Shown here in pieces: positions 40,251 through 51,270 of a DNA stretch of 64,000 nt. Both the position numbers and the translations under genes were made by a program. This stretch comes from an uncultured Methylocystaceae bacterium (GTDB taxonomy: Bacteria; Pseudomonadota; Alphaproteobacteria; Rhizobiales; Beijerinckiaceae): contig CAIQCB010000057.1 of NCBI GenBank assembly GCA_903870245.1, positions 1 to 64,000 of the forward strand, in the 5' to 3' direction. Each line of letters opens with the position of its first letter. Within the stretch, counting starts at the first letter, position 1. Below the pieces are notes generated by a model, which saw only the letters and a list, made by a program, of their open reading frames with translations, had not been told where the DNA came from and ran no database searches.

Positions 40251-41366
40251 ATGATGAGGATTTTTTCTTCTCCCGCCCGCTATGTTCAGGGGGCAGGCGT
40301 AGCGGCCGATCTCGCCATGCAAATGCGGCATCTGGACATCGGCGCCCGCTCCTTGATCGTCGTCAGCAAATCGCCGCGCCGATTTCTGGAGCCGCTATGG
40401 CGGAAAAGTTTTGCTGACCATGGTTTAGCTATCGAACTGTTCGATTTCGGCGGAGAATGCTCGCGCTCCGAAATATCCCGCGGTGTCGCCGCCGCGCAAT
40501 CATTCCAGGCGACGACCATCGTCGGCGCTGGCGGCGGCAAGACGCTCGACATGGCTCGCGCCGTCGCCGGAGCGCTTGCGCTTCCTATTGTCTGTTGCCC
40601 TACGACAGCGGCGAGCGATGCGCCCTGCAGCGCCCTCTCGGTGGTTTACTCGGAAACAGGTGTGTTCGAAACAATTGAATTTTATCGCCGTAATCCTGAT
40701 CTGGTGTTGGTTGACAGCGCCGTCATCATCCGCGCTCCGGCACGGACATTTATTGCAGGAATGGGCGATGCGCTTGCGACCTGCTTCGAGGCGCGCGCCT
40801 GCACTTTGGCTGGCAAACCGAATGTGCTTGGCGGCGCTGCGACATTGGCGGCGTCGGCAATCGCCGAGCTATGTTATCGTACGCTCTTGCAGGATGGAGT
40901 CGCCGCTTTGGCTGCGGTGCGAGAGGGGCTGGTCACTCCCGCGTTCGACCGCGTCGTTGAAGCCAATACGCTATTGTCTGGACTGGGATTCGAATCCGCC
41001 GGTCTTGCCGTGGCGCATTCGGTGCATAATGGTTTGACGGCGCTACCCCAGACCCATGACTATATGCATGGAGAGAAAGTCGCCTTCGGCGCGTTGGTGC
41101 AACTCATGCTCGAAAATCAATCACCAGAGCTTTTACGCGAGGCGTTTGGTTTTTGCCTGAGCGTCGGCCTGCCCGTTACACTGGCGCAAATAGGTCTTGA
41201 CGCCTTTACCCAGCTTCAGGCGCGCACAGTTGCGACGCGCGCGCTGGCGGAGGGTGAAAGCGCGCATAATGAACCTTTCCCAGTGTCGGTAGAACAGTTG
41301 GCGGCCGCAATTTTTGCTGCCGACCATTATGGTCGGGCGTGTCGCGACATGGCGCCCGTACAATAA
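40251..41366 (+). CDS. gldA: Glycerol dehydrogenase-like iron-containing alcohol dehydrogenase
   Basis: VGAGGGKTLDMARAVA, CCPTTAASDAPCSALSVVY, AHSVHNGLTALPQTHDYMHGEKVAFG. Confidence 0.88.
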   Translation: MMRIFSSPARYVQGAGVAADLAMQMRHLDIGARSLIVVSKSPRRFLEPLWRKSFADHGLAIELFDFGGECSRSEISRGVAAAQSFQATTIVGAGGGKTLDMARAVAGALALPIVCCPTTAASDAPCSALSVVYSETGVFETIEFYRRNPDLVLVDSAVIIRAPARTFIAGMGDALATCFEARACTLAGKPNVLGGAATLAASAIAELCYRTLLQDGVAALAAVREGLVTPAFDRVVEANTLLSGLGFESAGLAVAHSVHNGLTALPQTHDYMHGEKVAFGALVQLMLENQSPELLREAFGFCLSVGLPVTLAQIGLDAFTQLQARTVATRALAEGESAHNEPFPVSVEQLAAAIFAADHYGRACRDMAPVQ

Positions 41367-41422
41367 GGAGGGGCAAAACCCGGCTTATCGAAAGACAGTA
41401 GGCGGGTTGAAAGTTTATTTTA

Positions 41423-42211
41423 TCAGTTCGCGGCGATGATAACATCCTGCGGCCTGAAATAGGCGAAGAGTTTCTGGCCTCGGGTCACCGCCAGCTTTTC
41501 TGCCTCTTCCAGGGGGATTACTGTAGTCAGGGTTTTTCCGTCGCCGATGTTAAGCAAAATTTCCCAATTTTTGGGCCCCTTGATCAGGCGCGTGACGGTC
41601 CCGGAGATCGTATTTACGTCTTCAGCCGGTTGTTGCGCCGTCAGTTTGATGGCGTAGGCTTTAACAAAAGCAAGAACATCCCGGCCAACTTCTAGTTCGA
41701 GTTCGTCCACCGCAGCATTGGTCACAACGGCCAGGAGCGGAGACCCAGAGTTGAGGAGCAGTCGCAACTCAACATCCACCGGTCCCTTTTTGATTTTTTC
41801 AATTGCGCAGTGAAAAGCATTTCTGCTTGAAATTCGAGCGCCGAAAGTGAATAGCAGCATCTCTTCATCGCCGTGCAGACCTGTCTCAGAAATCCGCGAG
41901 GAGAGTCGGGCGAGCTTTTGCTCGATTTTGTGAAACGTATCGATGAGGCGAAGTCCCTCTTCTGTCACCTGAGCGCCGCCGCCGCCGCCTGAGCCGCCCA
42001 TTTTTGTCACAAAGGCTGGACTGGGCAGAAGATTGTTTATGGCGTCTACCGAGTCCCAAGCGGTCTTGTAGCTGTAGCCGACAGCTTTCGCCGCCTTGCT
42101 GATGCTGCCGTATTTGGCGACGGCCTCCAGTAGCTTGATCCGCTCCCGGCCGACAAGAAAACGGTCGCCGCTGCGCAGGGAAAGGGTTGCGTCAATTTTG
42201 GGTTTTCGCAT
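41423..42211 (-). CDS. modE: ModE-type molybdenum-dependent transcriptional regulator
   Basis: HTH AVAKYGSISKAAKAVGYSYKTAWDSVDAINNL, VTKMGGSGGGGGAQVTEEG, C-terminal TOBE/Mop domains; divergent from modABC. Confidence 0.93.
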   Translation of the reverse strand: MRKPKIDATLSLRSGDRFLVGRERIKLLEAVAKYGSISKAAKAVGYSYKTAWDSVDAINNLLPSPAFVTKMGGSGGGGGAQVTEEGLRLIDTFHKIEQKLARLSSRISETGLHGDEEMLLFTFGARISSRNAFHCAIEKIKKGPVDVELRLLLNSGSPLLAVVTNAAVDELELEVGRDVLAFVKAYAIKLTAQQPAEDVNTISGTVTRLIKGPKNWEILLNIGDGKTLTTVIPLEEAEKLAVTRGQKLFAYFRPQDVIIAAN

Positions 42212-42358
42212 AGACGGCCCGGTTGATGCATTTATCAGTCAAAGCAAGTATATCGCCAAATCCTATCATTTCAAAGTTCTGAATTTATTGGGTAATCAAA
42301 GGGACGGTTCATTATTGGTTGCCATCGCTTTGTAATTCATCTATATGGCGCATAGCTA

Positions 42359-42390
42359 GCGCTATCACTATCCAGTTTATAGTGTGGCGC
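42359..42390. promoter_or_regulatory. Candidate ModE operator
   Basis: GCGCTATCACTAT-ccagttt-ATAGTGTGGCGC, imperfect inverted repeat centred on CACTAT/ATAGTG in the modE-modA intergenic region. Confidence 0.5.
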
Positions 42391-42421
42391 ATGTCCCAAC
42401 CTGTGGCCTGGAACACGCCAT

Positions 42422-43195
42422 ATGACCAACAGCAGATGTTCAATTATTCTGGCAGCCGGGATTTTTCTGGTCCTTGGCTTCGGAAATGTTCGGGCGGATA
42501 CGGTCCACGTTGCGGTCGCCGCGAATTTTACCGAAACGGCCAGAGAACTTGCGCGGGAGTTCAAGAATTATAGCGGCCATGAAGCTGTTTTGAGCTTCGG
42601 GGCTTCCGGTCAGTTTTACGCCCAAATAAAGGAAGGCGCGCCATTCGAGGTGTTCCTCTCAGCTGACGATGCACGCCCAAAAAAACTTGTTGAAGATAAC
42701 CTTGGCGTTGCAGATGAAGAGTTCACCTACGCCGTTGGCAAGCTGGTTCTCTGGAGCAGGAAACCCGGACTGAGCCTCAATGAGGAGACACTGAAAAAGG
42801 GCGATTTCTCCAAAATCGCCATCGCTAATCCGGTTGCCGCGCCCTACGGCGCGGCGGCGGTCGAGGTGATGAAGGCGCTCGATATTTATGATGAGCTTCT
42901 ACCGAAAATCGTACAGGGGAATAGCGTCGCCCAGACTTTCCAATTCGTGAATACGGATAATGCCGAATTAGGTTTTATCGCCCTGTCTCAAATCCCAAAC
43001 CGGAAAGAGGGGTCCTGGTGGATCGTTCCTGACAAATATTATAAGGAAATCGATCAGGACGCTGTGCTTCTCAAGTCCGGCGCAAAAAACAATGCAGCGA
43101 GAGCGTTCATGGCGTTTCTCAGGAGCTCTGTTGCTCACTCCATAATTCAAAAATCAGGTTACGCAACAGATGCTATCGCAAGCAGGAATAAATGA
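42422..43195 (+). CDS. modA: Molybdate ABC transporter substrate-binding protein
   Basis: [55 protein letters not shown]. Confidence 0.95.
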   Translation: MTNSRCSIILAAGIFLVLGFGNVRADTVHVAVAANFTETARELAREFKNYSGHEAVLSFGASGQFYAQIKEGAPFEVFLSADDARPKKLVEDNLGVADEEFTYAVGKLVLWSRKPGLSLNEETLKKGDFSKIAIANPVAAPYGAAAVEVMKALDIYDELLPKIVQGNSVAQTFQFVNTDNAELGFIALSQIPNRKEGSWWIVPDKYYKEIDQDAVLLKSGAKNNAARAFMAFLRSSVAHSIIQKSGYATDAIASRNK

Positions 43196-43881
43196 ATCAA
43201 ACTATTGATACAGAATTGTGGCGTCCAATTGAACTTTCCATAGCGCTTGCGTTCATTACGACAGCCCTCCTTCTCATTCTTGGCGCCCCTTTGGCGTGGT
43301 GGCTGGCGCGTTCGAAAGTCTGGTGGAAAGAGGCGGTCGCGACACTTGTCGCCATGCCACTGGTTTTGCCGCCGACGGTTCTGGGCTTTTATCTCCTGAT
43401 CGCTCTGGGTCCGAATGGTCCGGGCGGATACATCGCCAGCCTGTGGGGCGGACGCACTTTAGCATTCAGCTTCCCGGGATTGGTCATCGGATCATTATTG
43501 TATTCGATGCCGTTTGTCGTTCAACCTATTCGTAATGCTTTCGAAGCGATAGGCGATCGTCCTCTCGAAGTTGCAGCGACGCTAAGGGCGACCCCGTGGC
43601 AGTCCTTCTGGAGGGTCGCCGCGCCATTGGCCAGGCCCGGGTTTATGACCGGCGCCATCCTTGGTTTTGCGCATACATTGGGAGAATTTGGCGTCGTATT
43701 GATGATCGGCGGCAATATACCGGATCAGACCAGAGTTCTCTCCATTGCGATCTTCGATTATGTTGAAACCTCACAATGGGCGCTGGCGCATATGCTGGCT
43801 GCAGGCATGGTTATTTTTGCCTTTATCGTCATTTTCTCGATGATGATCATCGAAAAGAACGTGTCCGGCTCACGTGAATGA
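43192..43881 (+). CDS. modB: Molybdate ABC transporter permease
   Basis: [44 protein letters not shown] overlap with modA. Confidence 0.95.
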   Translation: MNQTIDTELWRPIELSIALAFITTALLLILGAPLAWWLARSKVWWKEAVATLVAMPLVLPPTVLGFYLLIALGPNGPGGYIASLWGGRTLAFSFPGLVIGSLLYSMPFVVQPIRNAFEAIGDRPLEVAATLRATPWQSFWRVAAPLARPGFMTGAILGFAHTLGEFGVVLMIGGNIPDQTRVLSIAIFDYVETSQWALAHMLAAGMVIFAFIVIFSMMIIEKNVSGSRE

Positions 43882-44978
43882 CAGCTTCAGAAAATATTCG
43901 TATCTTTTTCCGCGATAGCCTCGGGCTTCTTTCCCTGGATGTCGCTTTCGAGGCGCCGATGAAGGGTATAACTGCGCTTTTTGGGCCTTCCGGTAGCGGC
44001 AAAACAACAGTTCTGAGATGTATCGCAGGCTTGCATCGGGCGCGGTGGGGCCGTTGCGAGATAGGTTCTGACATCTGGCAGGCGGAGGGTTATTTCAGGC
44101 CTGTTTATGAACGTCGGATTGGTTATGTTTTTCAGGAGGCAAGTCTATTTGCTCACCTGTCGGTAAAAAATAATCTGTTGTTTGGCATGCAAGACAAGAA
44201 CGAAGATCGCATGCAATCGTTTTCTGAAGTTGTGCGACTATTGGGCGTCGAATATCTTCTCAACCGTATGCCGATCAAACTTTCTGGAGGAGAGCGTCAA
44301 AGGGTAGCCATCGGTCGGGCGTTGCTTTCCGGTCCCGGTCTGCTGCTGATGGATGAGCCACTATCGGCGCTTGATACGGCTTCGAAGGAGGAGATCATGC
44401 CTTATCTTGAACGACTTCAGGCATCGCTTGATATTCCAATATTCTATGTCAGCCATGATATGAACGAGGTTGATCGGCTTGCAGATCATCTTGTTCTGAT
44501 TGAGAATGGCCATGTGCTGGCTTCTGGATCGCTTGCGAAATTACAGTCCGATCCATCACTGATGCTGGCGTCGAGGCCTCATGCGGCGGTGAGCCTCAAT
44601 GCCGAAGTCGTTTCTTATGATTCCGATTTCAAAATCGCCCGTTTTGCAATTAATGGCGGATTCTTGAATGCCCCCTCGCAAAAACTGGAGATCGGCGACA
44701 GGCGACGCCTGAAAATATACGCCGGTGACGTTAGTTTGAGCCGGGCAGCTGCAAGCAGCAGCACAATTGATAATCATATCCCTGTCAGGATCACGGATTT
44801 CAGGGAGACAGAACCGGCGCAGATTATTGTGTTTATGGCGCTCGGCCACGAAGGATCTGGAGAAAGACTTCTCGCGCGCATCACCAAAAAATCATGGGCG
44901 ACCCTCGGTCTTGATGTTGGCCAGCGCCTTTATGCGCAGATCAAAGCTGTTGAGCTTTTTCGGCGCAGCGATCAATAG
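43878..44978 (+). CDS. modC: Molybdate ABC transporter ATP-binding protein
   Basis: Walker [27 protein letters not shown]-terminal TOBE domain; ATGA overlap with modB. Confidence 0.95.
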   Translation: MTASENIRIFFRDSLGLLSLDVAFEAPMKGITALFGPSGSGKTTVLRCIAGLHRARWGRCEIGSDIWQAEGYFRPVYERRIGYVFQEASLFAHLSVKNNLLFGMQDKNEDRMQSFSEVVRLLGVEYLLNRMPIKLSGGERQRVAIGRALLSGPGLLLMDEPLSALDTASKEEIMPYLERLQASLDIPIFYVSHDMNEVDRLADHLVLIENGHVLASGSLAKLQSDPSLMLASRPHAAVSLNAEVVSYDSDFKIARFAINGGFLNAPSQKLEIGDRRRLKIYAGDVSLSRAAASSSTIDNHIPVRITDFRETEPAQIIVFMALGHEGSGERLLARITKKSWATLGLDVGQRLYAQIKAVELFRRSDQ

Positions 44979-45431
44979 ATGAATGTTTAACTCCTTTCAC
45001 GCGGCGTAGAGTTTATTGAATTGCTGGCTTGTTGTTGATGGGGGCGGTCTCGTTGCTCGGGAATCCACCAATGCCCGTAAAGAGCTTCGCATCGAAATAT
45101 ATGGAAAATATGATTTTATTGATGTATCCATTATCTATGGTAAGCGCCAGATTCTTGTCGTCGCTGCGGCTTTCCAGAAATACTGGCTCCGGCGGAGTTT
45201 GTGGCCTGACATAAAAAGGTGGATCGAGCTATGGGTCCCTGATAAAATTACAATTTGTAGAAGCAAAGATTTATCACAGCGGAAAAATCTTCAGTTGAGT
45301 TCTGGTTTCTGTCAATTGCATCATTTGTGCTGTAATCAAGCCTTATCGTAATCAGTATTATTTATATTGCATCATGAGAGCTAACTCTGGACGTATAGAT
45401 ATAACGAGACCATGAATAGGTGCTACCTGAG

Positions 45432-46616
45432 ATGATTAAAACAAATCATTCAGCCTCTGGTAATTTTAGATCATGGCTCATATTCGCGCATAAGACTATT
45501 GGATTGACGTTAGGCATGATCTTCGTGGCGATCGGCTTAAGCGGCGCGATTCTGGTTTACCGCGAGGACATAGATGAATGGCTTAATGCTGATCTCATGC
45601 GGGTTGAGCCGGCGCCCGAGCAATTTTATCGCTCTCTTGATGAGGTGTTTGACGCGGCCAAAGCCGTCTTGCCACCGCAAGCGAAGGTCGAAAGGATAAT
45701 GTTGCCGCGCCACGCCCGTGCGGCGACAGTTGTGACCTATATCTCCGAGACGGACGATCTCGACACCTTTGTTTATGACATGTTCATTGATCCCTATCGG
45801 GCCAGAGTGAAGGGAGAGCGGTTGAAGATTCATGGAGATGATCGCTTTTCTCAGCCGCTCATTCCGCTTTTGATGGATTTTCACTGGACGCTTTTGCTCG
45901 GGGCCAATAACGCTTTTCTTATCGGCGGCGTCGCTATTTTTGTTTTTTTATCGAGCCTGATCGGGCTTTTTCTATGGTGGCCCGTGAATGGCAATTGGCG
46001 AATGGGACTGAAAATAAAATTACCAGCGACATCACAGCGTATCATTTTCGATCTGCATCGCGTTACAGGACTTTATCTGGGAACTGTATTGTTGATCAGT
46101 CTGTTCACCGGGGTTGCGATGATCTTCAAACCGGCTACCCGAGAACTGGTTAGCCTCATCTCTTCTGTCAGAGAGAATGAGAATTTTGGCAAGTCGAGAC
46201 TTTTTAACGGCGCGACGCCGATCAGTCCTGGCGCAGCTGTCAGTGTCGCGGATACGGTTTTTGCTGACGGCAGGTTACACTGGATTTTGCTGCCAACCAG
46301 CCCAGATGGCGTTTATGTCGTCGGCAAACAATCGGCGAGCGAACCTAATCGAACCAAAACGTTTCATAATGTCGGAATCGATCAATATAGCGGCGCCATC
46401 ACCCGGATACAGGATCGTGAAACTTATCGATGGGGCGATAAATTCATGGAATGGTTGTTTCCGCTCCATAGCGGCGAATTCCTTGGCGAAAGCGGTCGCC
46501 CTCTTTTTGTCATTCTGGGCTTGGCTCCGATGATTTTGTTCGCGACCGGCATGTCGCGTTGGATGTCGAAGCGGCGCGCACGCAAGGTTAAGCTTTTCGA
46601 TGGCTTGAAACCCTAA
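45432..46616 (+). CDS. PepSY-associated TM domain protein
   Basis: HKTIGLTLGMIFVAIGLSGAILVYREDID..., DFHWTLLLG, DLHRVTGLYLGTVLLISLFTGVAM. Confidence 0.85.
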   Translation: MIKTNHSASGNFRSWLIFAHKTIGLTLGMIFVAIGLSGAILVYREDIDEWLNADLMRVEPAPEQFYRSLDEVFDAAKAVLPPQAKVERIMLPRHARAATVVTYISETDDLDTFVYDMFIDPYRARVKGERLKIHGDDRFSQPLIPLLMDFHWTLLLGANNAFLIGGVAIFVFLSSLIGLFLWWPVNGNWRMGLKIKLPATSQRIIFDLHRVTGLYLGTVLLISLFTGVAMIFKPATRELVSLISSVRENENFGKSRLFNGATPISPGAAVSVADTVFADGRLHWILLPTSPDGVYVVGKQSASEPNRTKTFHNVGIDQYSGAITRIQDRETYRWGDKFMEWLFPLHSGEFLGESGRPLFVILGLAPMILFATGMSRWMSKRRARKVKLFDGLKP

Positions 46617-46645
46617 GGCGGGTTTTATTGACGTCAATGGGTCTT

Positions 46646-47212
46646 TCAGTTTCCTGCGGTTATCGGCATGTCAATCGTATCTTCCTTGTTTTTAGCTTCG
46701 CCGAAGGCAGCTCTTAGAAGATATTTTCCTGCGTGCTCTATGGTTCCTCCAATCGAGATCATGCCGCTTGGATAGGTCTTTGAAGGCGTTTCGTTCAAAA
46801 GCAGAAGCTCGCCTTTCGTGTCGTATTTATAAAATGATAGCGCAACCGGATCGTTGCGCACCTCTTTCTCCATCAGCGTCAGGGCAAAGATCACTTTGCC
46901 AGTGCCGGGGACATGATTGCAGTACTCTGCATATTTGCGCAGGTCGTCTGTCGCACCGCCGGCGTTTTCAGATGAGTCCGCCAGAAAATAGGTTGTCAGA
47001 TGAACAGAGTAGAAGTCGCTGACCTGAAGGCAGTCGGAGATTGTGCGATCGCCTGCCTTTTCGGCCGGTTTGTTTAGCTTTTGCTTCCAGTAATCGTCCC
47101 ATTCCTGAACAAGCGCAGGCCCCCAGAATTTGAAGGTGAAGGCTGCAACATTGACGCTGACCAACAAGACGATCGCCATGGCTATTAACGGGATCAGACG
47201 TCTTTGATCCAT
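46646..47212 (-). CDS. N-terminally anchored periplasmic protein of unknown function
   Basis: TM/signal anchor LIPLIAMAIVLLVSVNVAAFTF; C-terminal beta-rich segment SGMISIGGTIEHAGKYLLRAAFGE; next to CopC-like gene. Confidence 0.65.
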   Translation of the reverse strand: MDQRRLIPLIAMAIVLLVSVNVAAFTFKFWGPALVQEWDDYWKQKLNKPAEKAGDRTISDCLQVSDFYSVHLTTYFLADSSENAGGATDDLRKYAEYCNHVPGTGKVIFALTLMEKEVRNDPVALSFYKYDTKGELLLLNETPSKTYPSGMISIGGTIEHAGKYLLRAAFGEAKNKEDTIDMPITAGN

Positions 47213-47245
47213 GGGATGTTCCTTTACTGTGAGGCGAGAAGAGAG

Positions 47246-47818
47246 TCAGGGCTGCACATCGAATTCCCAGGCCCCGCTGACCATATGACCGTCGGCGGAG
47301 AGTGCACGATAGCGCACCGTGTATTTGCCGGGCGCCATTGGATTGACGCTTACTGACACATGTGCGGGATCGGCGCTATCGATGGCGGCGTCACGCTTGT
47401 CAATTCTTTCGCCGGCGGCGCTGACGACCGCCAGGGCTGCAAGGGAATCGCGAATCCCTGCATCGTACCAGACATCGACCTTGCCAATATTTCCGGGCGC
47501 AACGCCGCCCTGTGCCGGTGAGGTTTTGACGATGATCGCATGCGCTAACAAAATTTTGTGTTGATCGTGATGTTTAGGCTGCTGTGTTGGCGCATATAGC
47601 CCTGCTCTCAGGCTGGTTATGCGGGAGAGCGTGGCCTCGAAGCCTGATGTTGGCTCGATCCCGACTGTGGCGTGTGCGCAGGCAATGTCTGACTCCAAGG
47701 CGGCCAGGAGGACGCCCAAAAGGCAATTCGCGAGCTTCACGCGGATGAAGGATCGACCTGACCCCTGCCGGTTGTCGATAGAAGCCTTGTTTCGATAGGT
47801 CGTCAGTCTTTGCCGCAT
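47246..47818 (-). CDS. CopC domain-containing (copper resistance-type) protein
   Basis: AHAIIVKTSPAQGGVAPGNIGKVDVWYD ... MAPGKYTVRYRALSADGHMVSGAWEFDV. Confidence 0.85.
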   Translation of the reverse strand: MRQRLTTYRNKASIDNRQGSGRSFIRVKLANCLLGVLLAALESDIACAHATVGIEPTSGFEATLSRITSLRAGLYAPTQQPKHHDQHKILLAHAIIVKTSPAQGGVAPGNIGKVDVWYDAGIRDSLAALAVVSAAGERIDKRDAAIDSADPAHVSVSVNPMAPGKYTVRYRALSADGHMVSGAWEFDVQP

Positions 47819-48039
47819 AAGACGATTCTCTTTATCGTGATTGATTGAGAAAGGACGCAAAGCCTATAACCGGACCCGACGGATCAACAAGAGGTCTCAG
47901 GTTTTCTGCTATTCGTCGCGCGGGATGAGACGTTGCTTCGTCTGGCATTGCTTGACCCGACTGCCGTCACTCGCATAATGCTTTTTATTGAATATTGCAT
48001 ACGACGTGATCTCCGACAAGGTCAAGCGAGCAAAGAAAA

Positions 48040-49188
48040 ATGTTTAGAATCAATCATGCATATGGTTTATTCGGGATTTTTTCGAGTATTTTTTTAAACC
48101 CAGGCTTCGCCCTCGCGCATACGGCGAACATCTCCAGCAGCCGCATCGTGCCTGAGCCAAAAGCATATTACCGGGTAGACGTTGGTTTTCTCGGTTCGGA
48201 CATTGAGCGAATGCTGATCGAGAATAAAGAGGCGCTGGCCGGCGTCGATCTGACCGAGCCTGGATTGTTCGAAAGCTATATTGGTAAATTCATACAAGAT
48301 CGGATCAGTATGCAAAATGAAGAGGGCGTCGCTTGCGCCAGCGCCGTCGTCGCAGTTGGCGAAGACCCCGCAAATCCGGGTGACTCCAGAGTCGTTATAC
48401 GTTTCGACTGCAACAAAGTACAGGGAAAGATTTTTTATAATCCCCTTAAGTTGATTGAGGCGCAGGGTCCTCGCGCCAAACATCTGGTCGGAGTCGGGGA
48501 AAAAGACGCCGGGAACAATCTGACCGAAGCCCAGCACGCCGGCAGGGAACCGGCGCCCGGGCAAGTCATGATCTTTCCGGGCGACAGGCCCATTGATCTG
48601 GCAGAGCCGTTGCTGGGGCCGTGGGAATTGGCTCCAAAGTTTTTCTTTGCCGGTATGGAGCACATAGTCACCGGTTACGATCATTTGTGTTTTCTTCTGG
48701 CGGTCGTTCTGTGGGCGACCCACGTTTGGCCGATTGTAAAAATCGTCACCGCTTTCACGATCTCGCATTCGGTCACCTTGACGCTGGCGGCGCTGGAACT
48801 GGTGAAATTACCCGGTAACTGGATCGAAACCGCAATTGCCGCGTCGATCATCTATGTGGCGCTCGAAAATTTTTATACGCGCAGAGTGGATGGACGGTGG
48901 AAGGACACTTTTGCCTTCGGTTTCATTCATGGCTTCGGCTTTGCCAGCGGGTTGATCGAACTGGGCGTTCCCCAGCGCGCCGTCGCGCCGTCGCTGGCGA
49001 GCTTCAACATCGGCGTCGAGGTCGGGCAGATCGGCGTTGTGTTGATCGTTATGCCGTTGCTTCTGTTGATCGATAGATATGTTACGCATCGCGCGCGGAG
49101 CGCGAAACTCGTCTATGCGCTTTCTGGCGTGATCGCATTGTTTGGCGCCTACTGGATGCTGGCGCGTCTCGGGATTATCGCTGGATGA
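48040..49188 (+). CDS. HupE/UreJ family protein
   Basis: FFFAGMEHIVTGYDHLCFLLAVVLW, TAFTISHSVTLTLAAL, FGFIHGFGFASGL. Confidence 0.85.
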   Translation: MFRINHAYGLFGIFSSIFLNPGFALAHTANISSSRIVPEPKAYYRVDVGFLGSDIERMLIENKEALAGVDLTEPGLFESYIGKFIQDRISMQNEEGVACASAVVAVGEDPANPGDSRVVIRFDCNKVQGKIFYNPLKLIEAQGPRAKHLVGVGEKDAGNNLTEAQHAGREPAPGQVMIFPGDRPIDLAEPLLGPWELAPKFFFAGMEHIVTGYDHLCFLLAVVLWATHVWPIVKIVTAFTISHSVTLTLAALELVKLPGNWIETAIAASIIYVALENFYTRRVDGRWKDTFAFGFIHGFGFASGLIELGVPQRAVAPSLASFNIGVEVGQIGVVLIVMPLLLLIDRYVTHRARSAKLVYALSGVIALFGAYWMLARLGIIAG

Positions 49189-49452
49189 CGCTTGAGCGTT
49201 ACGTTAACGCCGACGCATCCGCCGCTTCTGTTGCGCAACCGAATCTCTATTGCAGCTTCTTTCGCCTCTTCCCGCCGATTGGTGGAGCTCAGAGGCGTGG
49301 CGTTATGGAAGCATGTGATTTTTAGTGAATTACGCCTGCAAGACAACGTCGCGCAGCCGCCCGGCCGACGGGTTTGTTTCCGGCTTTGCCGTCATCGCCA
49401 GGCGCTGACCGGCGGCTTTTGCGAGTCGATGGCGCGCTTGACCGCACCAAAT

Positions 49453-49467
49453 GTTCTATATATGTTC
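49453..49467 (+). promoter_or_regulatory. SOS (LexA) box
   Basis: GTTC-tatatat-GTTC, exact match to the alphaproteobacterial GTTC-N7-GTTC consensus, 92 bp upstream of umuD. Confidence 0.85.
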
Positions 49468-49559
49468 CGGTTCTGCCGGGGCGTCAGGACGCATCTGTCC
49501 GCCCTCCCGGGGTCTTCGTTCAAACAATCGCGCGCCAATAACCGCGCGCAGGGTGAATC

Positions 49560-50000
49560 ATGTCGTTGTCATCCCAACAACGGCCCTTTTCCGTTTGCGC
49601 GGCGGGGCGTAACGGGGTTTTTATTCCGCTCGCCGCCAGCACGGTCGCGGCGGGATTTCCCTCGCCGGCCGATGATTATCTCGACCGCCCGCTCGATTTC
49701 AATGAACTGCTGGTTGAAAATCCGGCCGCAACCTTCGCGGTGCGCGTCGCAGGCGAGAGTATGACCGGCGCCGGACTTTATCCTGGCGACATCGCTGTTG
49801 TGAATCGCGCGCGTAACCCTGTAAGCGGCAATGTTGTTCTGGCGTTGATCGATGGCGATTTCACCATCAAACGTTATCGCAGGCGGGGCGTCCACATCCG
49901 TCTGGCGGCCGAAAATCCGAAATTCTCCGATATTGTGATTTCGGAAGGCGTGACCTTCGAGGTCTGGGGCGTCGTCACCCATTCGATCCGAATGCTTTGA
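49560..50000 (+). CDS. umuD: UmuD-like S24 autoprotease subunit of DNA polymerase V
   Basis: Cleavage region [22 protein letters not shown], catalytic GESMTGAG and FTIKRY. Confidence 0.94.
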   Translation: MSLSSQQRPFSVCAAGRNGVFIPLAASTVAAGFPSPADDYLDRPLDFNELLVENPAATFAVRVAGESMTGAGLYPGDIAVVNRARNPVSGNVVLALIDGDFTIKRYRRRGVHIRLAAENPKFSDIVISEGVTFEVWGVVTHSIRML

Positions 50001-50007
50001 TCCGTCC

Positions 50008-51270
50008 ATGACGCGCCCGATCGCCCTCGTTGACTGCAATAATTTCTACGCTTCCTGCGAGCGGGTGTTTCAGCCGACGTTACGCGGCAAGCCGGTCGTC
50101 GTGTTATCGAATAACGACGGCTGTGTGATTGCCCGATCCAACGAGGCGAAAGAGCTCGGGATCGAGATGGGCGCGCCCTGGCATCTCAACCGGGAAAAAT
50201 TCTCTGGCGCCGGGGTTATCGTCAAGTCGAGCAACTACACGCTCTATGGCGATATGAGCGCGCGTGTGATGAAAACGCTGCTATCCTTTTCACCGGTCCT
50301 GGAGATCTACTCCATCGACGAAGCCTTTCTGGGACTCGAAGGCTTCGAGGATCGGCTTGAGGATCATGCGCGGACGTTACGCGCGACCGTGTTGCAATGG
50401 ACCGGCATTCCGGTCAGCGTGGGGATCGCGCCAACGAAAACCCTCGCCAAGGTCGCCAATCGACTTGCCAAGAAAGATTCGGCGTCGTGTGGCGTTCGGG
50501 TTTTGATGGCGGCTGCCGATCAGGAGCGCGCCCTCGCACAACTCGAACTGTCAGACCTCTGGGGTGTGGCGCGGCGCTTGTCAGGGCGACTCAAGGCGCA
50601 GGGCGTTGTGACGCCACTGGCGCTTCGTAACGCCGACCCCCAACAGATCCGCCAGACCCTGGGCGTTGTCGGCGAGCGGCTCGTTCGCGAGCTTCGTGGC
50701 GAGTCGTGCATCGAAATCGAAGAGATCGCGCCGAACCGAAAAAGTCTGATCGCCTCGCGCTCTTTCGGTCGGCCGGTCGAGACGCTGATCGAGATGCAGG
50801 AGGCTGTCGCCACCTACGCCAGCCGGGCGGCGGAAAAAATGCGCCGACAAAATCTTGCCACCGCGAATCTGATCGTCTTCGTCGAAACCAATCCGTTTCG
50901 GACGCAGGACCGGCAATATCGCGCGAGCCAGTCGGCGCAGCTCCCCATCGCGACGGCCGATACCGGCCGTCTGGTCGCCGCCGCGCTCGGGGCGCTCGTC
51001 GCCATCTGGCGGGAGGGCTACAGATATAAGAAGGCGGGCGTCATGCTGCTCGACCTCGCGCCGGCGAACGCGCTGCAGGGGTCGCTGTTCGCGGCCCCCG
51101 ACTCGCCGGCGTCGCAGGCGCGAATGCGCGCGCTGGACGTCATCAATCGACGCTATGGGCGTGGAGCATTGATTATCGGCGCCGCCGGCGTGAAATCGGC
51201 GTGGCGATTGCGTCGCGAACATGTCTCGAAAAGCTATACCACAAGCTGGTCGGAGTTATTGACGGTATGA
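50008..51270 (+). CDS. umuC: UmuC-like Y-family DNA polymerase
   Basis: [66 protein letters not shown]. Confidence 0.96.
   Translation: MTRPIALVDCNNFYASCERVFQPTLRGKPVVVLSNNDGCVIARSNEAKELGIEMGAPWHLNREKFSGAGVIVKSSNYTLYGDMSARVMKTLLSFSPVLEIYSIDEAFLGLEGFEDRLEDHARTLRATVLQWTGIPVSVGIAPTKTLAKVANRLAKKDSASCGVRVLMAAADQERALAQLELSDLWGVARRLSGRLKAQGVVTPLALRNADPQQIRQTLGVVGERLVRELRGESCIEIEEIAPNRKSLIASRSFGRPVETLIEMQEAVATYASRAAEKMRRQNLATANLIVFVETNPFRTQDRQYRASQSAQLPIATADTGRLVAAALGALVAIWREGYRYKKAGVMLLDLAPANALQGSLFAAPDSPASQARMRALDVINRRYGRGALIIGAAGVKSAWRLRREHVSKSYTTSWSELLTV

Noticed and set aside
45013-45233. Minus-strand open frame (LDPPFYVRPQTPPEPVFLESRSDDKNLALTIDNGYINKIIFSIYFDAKLFTGIGGFPSNETAPINNKPAIQ) and plus-strand ORF 45016-45351 upstream of the PepSY gene
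   Set aside because: The minus frame has no usable start codon and neither translation shows a recognisable domain; at most a gene remnant.
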